DNA of 37,511 nucleotides from an uncultured Collinsella sp. (GTDB lineage Bacteria > Actinomycetota > Coriobacteriia > Coriobacteriales > Coriobacteriaceae): the NCBI GenBank assembly GCA_958453935.1, contig CAUDZT010000017.1:1-37511 (forward strand), read 5' to 3'. Positions 34,193 to 37,511 of this stretch are shown one piece after another (position 1 is the stretch's first letter; each line of letters opens with the position of its first letter). The notes beneath the pieces were generated by a model. That model saw nothing but the letters and a program-made list of their open reading frames with translations, was not told the DNA's origin and made no database searches. The position numbers and the translations under genes are program-made.

Positions 34193-36633
34193 CTACCCCA
34201 GCGAGCGGTTGAGGGAGCCGAGCTCGTCGTTGCCCATGGTGCGCCACATTTGGAAGATACAACCGCGCGCCAGGAAAAAGAAACCGTTGTCGACCAGTTG
34301 CACAGCGGCATCTGCCAGCTGATTCGTCACGGCGGACACTGGCGGCAGCTCTAGTCCAGCCTTGTGGATGGTCTCGACCGCTTCCTCGAACGTCGGAGGC
34401 TCGCTGACGCCCATCTCGTTCATAAGGCCCTGCATTTCTTCCAGCGCGCTGCTGCCCGACTCCTCGCCGCGCGGCACCAGACGGTAACAAGCCAGCGCCA
34501 GGTCGAGCTGATCGCAATTCCAATAGGCAAACGCCAAGCGATAGAACAGGTAGCCGATTGCAGAACGATCGCTGGCAATACGTAGGCCGTGGCGCGCCAC
34601 CTCGATAATCTCGTCAAAGCGCTCCAGACGCGCAAGCACGTTGATGAGCGCAAAGTGCGACTGCATGGACGAGCGCGCCAGATCGTAAAGATGGCGCACC
34701 TCGGGCAGTGCTCGTTCAAAGTCCTCTTGCTCGGCGTAAAAGCTGCAGATCTCGTGCTGGGCAAAGTACAGCGCATCGGGCGCACGAAGGATTCGCACAG
34801 AGCGGTCTTCTTCCAACACCGGTAGCACCATGCGCACCAGCTGGTTATCACAAAACTGCGTTTGAACCGGACCTGTCGCCAAAAGCTCGGCGACGGCGCA
34901 CTTAGCCTCCAACTCCTCGACAAGACGGGAAAACCTTCAAAAGCACCTGTACGGTCGACTTTTGCCTGCTCGCGCAATTCAACAACACGGGCCACGTATG
35001 GGTCATCGTCCTCTTCCATGACCTCCAACTCGTCAGCCTTATCGGCAAGCAGCAGATCGCGCAGCGCCGGCGGCAGCGTGCGATGGTCATCACGCGGACG
35101 AGCATGAACCTCCGCAGGTTCAATCGTCTCCGGAGCAGTTGACTCATACGCCTCAAGCATACGCTTGCACGGCATATCGTCCATGTCCATGCTCTCAAGA
35201 TCCTTGGCGACAGGCACGCAATCGGCCAGATAGGCCGCGCGCCCAAAGAAATACGTTGCGACAACGCGCTCGCCCTGCTCACTGTCGGGAGCAGCAATCT
35301 GCACATAGCAGCGCGTGATGCAGGTGGCCGCGGCAAAGCACGCCGCCGCAAGCGTGAGCGCCACGCGCGCATCGTGCTCCGCGGCCCAGATCGCACGCGT
35401 GTCCTCTTCCAGCTCGCGCCAGGCGTCATCTTGAGCGTCGTATTCACGTTGCGGCATGGCATCCACGACAGACTGCCCAAACCGAACGAGCATAATCCCC
35501 TCGGCAACGTTTGCCCGATAGGTATAGTCGAGCCGCGTGATCACGTTGAGCGCCTCGACGATACGCGCGAAGCGGGTGCGCACGTCCCACTCACCGCCCG
35601 GCTGACACGCCACCGTCCCCGGTTTGCCCCACGGGTTATCGCTTGAGGCCGTATCGAGCAGTCGGGGAACATCGTTGGTCGTCTTGGCGATATGCCACGC
35701 ATCAAAGAGCGCGCAGCCCTCAAGGCTCGGCGAGGATGCCGCGGGGACCAATCCGGCCCCGATGCGCTCAAGGATGCCGGAGAGGCGGTTGAGGCGACAC
35801 TCGATGGCAAGCAGCATGTCAATCTCGTCCTGGTCCAGCAAGCTGCGATCAAAATTGAGATAGAACAGCTTTGAGCGATCGATGCGAGCCAGGCTCATCT
35901 CGGACTTAGCGGCGATGGTGCGCAAGCGGGGCAAGTCAATTTCACTCATAAGGGCGGCGGCATAGCGCTCGATACCGCTCGGGTTCTCGGCATGGTCAAC
36001 GCGGTAGAGCAGCGTCTCGATAGCGTCAGGTAGCGGTGTCGTGTTAAAGCCCAAAAACACCTCGACCGGCTCGGGCAACTTTACGAGCTTGATCTTGTCG
36101 ACAACGTTTTGCATACCCTCGTCGAGTCCGTCGGCGTCCGCCGTGCTCGCAATGGTATTTTCGGAGTCAGCGAATATCACGTAGCGCAGGAACATCGATG
36201 CCATGAACTCACCGTAAGGAAGGGAGCGGGTCGAATTCCATGTCTCGTGATCGGACTGTTCGCGCATGGGACCTTCGGGAGAGCCGACGGTTCGCGCGCG
36301 CACGCGCATCGTGCCGTTTGCTCCCCTCACCATAATCTCACCAATACCGAAGTCCGACTCGTCAAGGACCAGTTCCATGTCGGGATCGTTGGGCAGCGGA
36401 GCCTCGCTAACGGGGCGGTCCACCTTGTACACCTCACCCGAAACGCTTACGTAGCCCAAAAGCGACACATGGCTTTTGCCAACGAATTCGACGACATAGC
36501 AAGATTCATGCTGATCATCGCCAAAGAGTTTCCAGACCACGCCATATGAGCGTCCCGCAGGCTGCTCGGGCATCGCCGGAAAGCGCTTCTTGGGATCGAG
36601 AAACCTGAGCTTGTATGTCGGACGCTCTGCCAC
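34193..36633 (-). pseudogene. Large hypothetical protein gene with a 1-nt frameshift
   Basis: Two adjoining frames encode one protein of about 813 residues: the first from GTG at 36633 (ribosome site AGGGTGA) to about 34930, the second from there to the stop at 34193. The switch falls at a run of four A (34930-34933; T on the coding strand). Adding one T restores EGFSRLVEELEAKCAV with no gap. Beyond the switch the first frame becomes Arg/Ser/Trp-rich, as an off-frame reading of GC-rich DNA does. The N-terminal part (1-130) looks beta-rich; the middle and C-terminal parts are helical, with tetratricopeptide-like pairs around FERALPEVRHLYDLARSSMQ. The family was not recognised. It may be a true pseudogene or a sequencing error. 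Confidence 0.75.
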
Positions 36634-36729
36634 GAAATATCACCCTGATCGGTCGCTTGAGAAGGAGTGGTCGCGAATAAGTCGCGACATCTACTCGGAA
36701 TCTTACACGAGTCGACAGGAAATCGTCCG
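36634..36729. other. Spacer with no recognised feature
   Basis: Upstream of the frameshifted gene and before the first tRNA-Arg-associated repeat. Nothing recognised. Confidence 0.4.
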
Positions 36730-36837
36730 CTTTACGCCCGCGCCTCGACCGAGGTTCGAATCAATGCGGTGTTTACGTAAAAGAAAAGCCCCCGTTGCCG
36801 GGAGCTTTAATCTCAAATGGTGCGGCGTATAGGATTC
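36730..36837 (-). repeat. 108-bp direct repeat, truncated copy of the tRNA-Arg tail
   Basis: Identical over 108 bp to 36920-37027, offset exactly 190 bp. From left to right it holds the end of a structured element (36730-36762), a copy of the tRNA terminator (stem 36787-36806), and the CCA end, acceptor strand and first T-stem bases of tRNA-Arg. It then breaks off at GGATTC and runs into the element at 36838. Confidence 0.93.
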
Positions 36838-36952
36838 CGCGCATCCGCTGCGCGGATCCGCACCGGCTTCGCCCGCCTGCCGGCGTGCTCGCCCGCGGGC
36901 TAAAAACGCTCCGCGTTTTCTTTACGCCCGCGCCTCGACCGAGGTTCGAATC
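36838..36952. repeat. tRNA-tail-associated structured element, copy 2
   Basis: 115 bp. Stems: ATCCGC-TGC-GCGGAT; CCGGC...GCCGG; CGCGGGC/GCCCGCG enclosing AAAACGC-TCC-GCGTTTT; CCTCG-AC-CGAGG; ending GGTTCGAATC. In addition GGTGCGG of the joined tRNA tail pairs with CCGCACC inside the element. Same length as copy 3 and about 90% identical by eye. Confidence 0.8.
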
Positions 36953-36976
36953 AATGCGGTGTTTACGTAAAAGAAA

Positions 36977-36996
36977 AGCCCCCGTTGCCGGGAGCT
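36977..36996 (-). terminator. Intrinsic terminator of tRNA-Arg copy 1
   Basis: An AGCTCCCG/CGGGGGCT stem with GCAA loop (36989-36996 with 36977-36984) is followed by TTTC and more U on the minus strand, 12 nt after the CCA end. Confidence 0.8.
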
Positions 36997-37007
36997 TTAA
37001 TCTCAAA

Positions 37008-37084
37008 TGGTGCGGCGTATAGGATTCGAACCTATGACGTTCTGATTCGTAGTCAGACCCTCTATCCAGCTGAGGTAACGCCGC
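37008..37084 (-). tRNA. tRNA-Arg(ACG), copy 1
   Basis: 77 nt with encoded CCA (37008-37010). Acceptor GCGGCGT pairs with ACGCCGC, discriminator A; T loop TTCGAAT. The anticodon stem TCTGA/TCAGA holds loop CTACGAA with anticodon ACG (inosine-modified in bacteria, reading CGU, CGC, CGA). Identical to the copy at 37434. Confidence 0.97.
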
Positions 37085-37096
37085 GACTTGTTGATT

Positions 37097-37125
37097 ATTA
37101 TGCACAGGGACTGAATAATGGTCAA
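37097..37125 (-). promoter_or_regulatory. Promoter of tRNA-Arg copy 1
   Basis: On the minus strand TTGACC (37120-37125), 17-bp spacer, CATAAT (37097-37102), ending 12 nt before the tRNA 5' end. A good sigma-70-type match in a short AT-rich island. Confidence 0.8.
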
Positions 37126-37205
37126 GCATTTTTTCAAAAAAAGTTATCGAATTTGATTTTTAATCATTTGGAGGGCTTGGCGCGATCTTCGACGCATCGC
37201 GATAT

Positions 37206-37266
37206 AAGAAAAGCCCCCGTTGCCGGAGGCTTTAAAGTTCAGTTGGTGCGGCGTATAGGATTCCGC
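37206..37266 (-). repeat. Truncated tRNA-Arg tail with terminator, third locus
   Basis: Near-identical to the 3' end and terminator of tRNA-Arg copy 2 (37398-37456), offset 190-191 bp, again broken at GGATTC inside the T arm and joined to a structured element. Confidence 0.88.
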
Positions 37267-37378
37267 GCATCCGCTGCGCGGATCCGCACCGGCTTCGCCC
37301 GCCTGCCGGCGGACTCGCCCGCTCGCTAAAAACGCTCCGCGTTTTCTTGACGCTCGCGCCTCGAACGAGGTTCGAATC
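37264..37378. repeat. tRNA-tail-associated structured element, copy 3
   Basis: 115 bp, same stems and end (GAGGTTCGAATC) as copy 2. The first 48 bp are identical to it. Changes near the middle and right end are single-base differences, several in loops; CCTCG-AA-CGAGG replaces CCTCG-AC-CGAGG. Confidence 0.8.
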
Positions 37379-37402
37379 TCCGCAATGCCCCCGTAAAGGA
37401 AA

Positions 37403-37422
37403 AGCCCCCGTTGCCGGGAGCT
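37403..37422 (-). terminator. Intrinsic terminator of tRNA-Arg copy 2
   Basis: AGCTCCCG/CGGGGGCT stem with GCAA loop (37415-37422 with 37403-37410) followed by TTTTCC on the minus strand, 12 nt after the CCA end. Confidence 0.8.
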
Positions 37423-37433
37423 TTAAAGTCAAT

Positions 37434-37510
37434 TGGTGCGGCGTATAGGATTCGAACCTATGACGTTCTGATTCGTAGTCAGACCCTCTATCCAGCTGAG
37501 GTAACGCCGC
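37434..37510 (-). tRNA. tRNA-Arg(ACG), copy 2
   Basis: 77 nt, identical throughout to the copy at 37008-37084, including encoded CCA. The 5' end lies one base from the window edge, so its promoter is outside. Confidence 0.96.
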
Positions 37511-37511
37511 A

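Noticed and set aside
34924..34940. Programmed -1 frameshift in the large hypothetical gene
   Set aside because: The site (GGT TTT CCC) would need the second tRNA to re-pair with TCC, and no stimulatory structure was seen. A one-base deletion explains it more simply.
36795..37329. Open frames across the tRNA-Arg repeats
   Set aside because: Same reason: they read through tRNA tails and structured repeats, and their apparent similarity to one another only reflects the DNA repeats.

Overview
The window is about 60% GC, is coded mostly on the minus strand, and looks like chromosomal DNA of a gut Coriobacteriia species, most likely Collinsella or a close relative (inference from gene content and codon style; no marker such as 16S is present). 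Gene starts are often GTG or TTG with clear Shine-Dalgarno sites. There is no rRNA, CRISPR array or recognisable transposase.

Layout. 20-2699: aspartyl-tRNA synthetase and, divergent from it, phosphoserine phosphatase. 2736-7426: a lactate racemase locus. larB, larC and a TetR regulator run rightward and face a leftward larA plus MIP-family channel pair. Every LarA residue known to hold the nickel-pincer cofactor is present. LarC, however, stops where the C-terminal (LarC2) domain should begin, and larE is absent from the window. 7892-12277: PEP carboxylase and histidyl-tRNA synthetase. 12582-16322: an M20 amidohydrolase with an MFS transporter, then an EamA permease. 16523-21529: two adjacent YhgE/Pip-type large membrane proteins behind a promoter overlapped by a TGTACA double palindrome. 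21962-24689: HtpG and a GNAT acetyltransferase. 24729-26793: a Wzz/CpsD/CpsB-type polysaccharide-control trio without glycosyltransferases. 26989-30085: PhoR/PhoB-type two-component genes with pstB. 30189-33689: a second two-component pair divergent from a D,D-carboxypeptidase. 34010-37510: tRNA-Ser(GCU), a large frameshifted gene, and two identical tRNA-Arg(ACG) genes.

The least explained content is in the spacers. (1) Two 115-127 bp hairpins (5226-5340 and 7744-7870) lie 21-27 nt after stop codons. They share an inner core and the same bulges, but their outer arms are unrelated in sequence and each is perfectly self-complementary. (2) Three copies of a 111-115 bp structured element sit in spacers beside the tRNA-Ser and tRNA-Arg genes. 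Each joins a duplicated tRNA 3' end and terminator, giving a repeat period of about 190 bp at all three loci. (3) A roughly 100 bp multi-stem element lies between htpG and the yhgE pair. These three are the best candidates for undescribed biology here; no function can be assigned from sequence alone.
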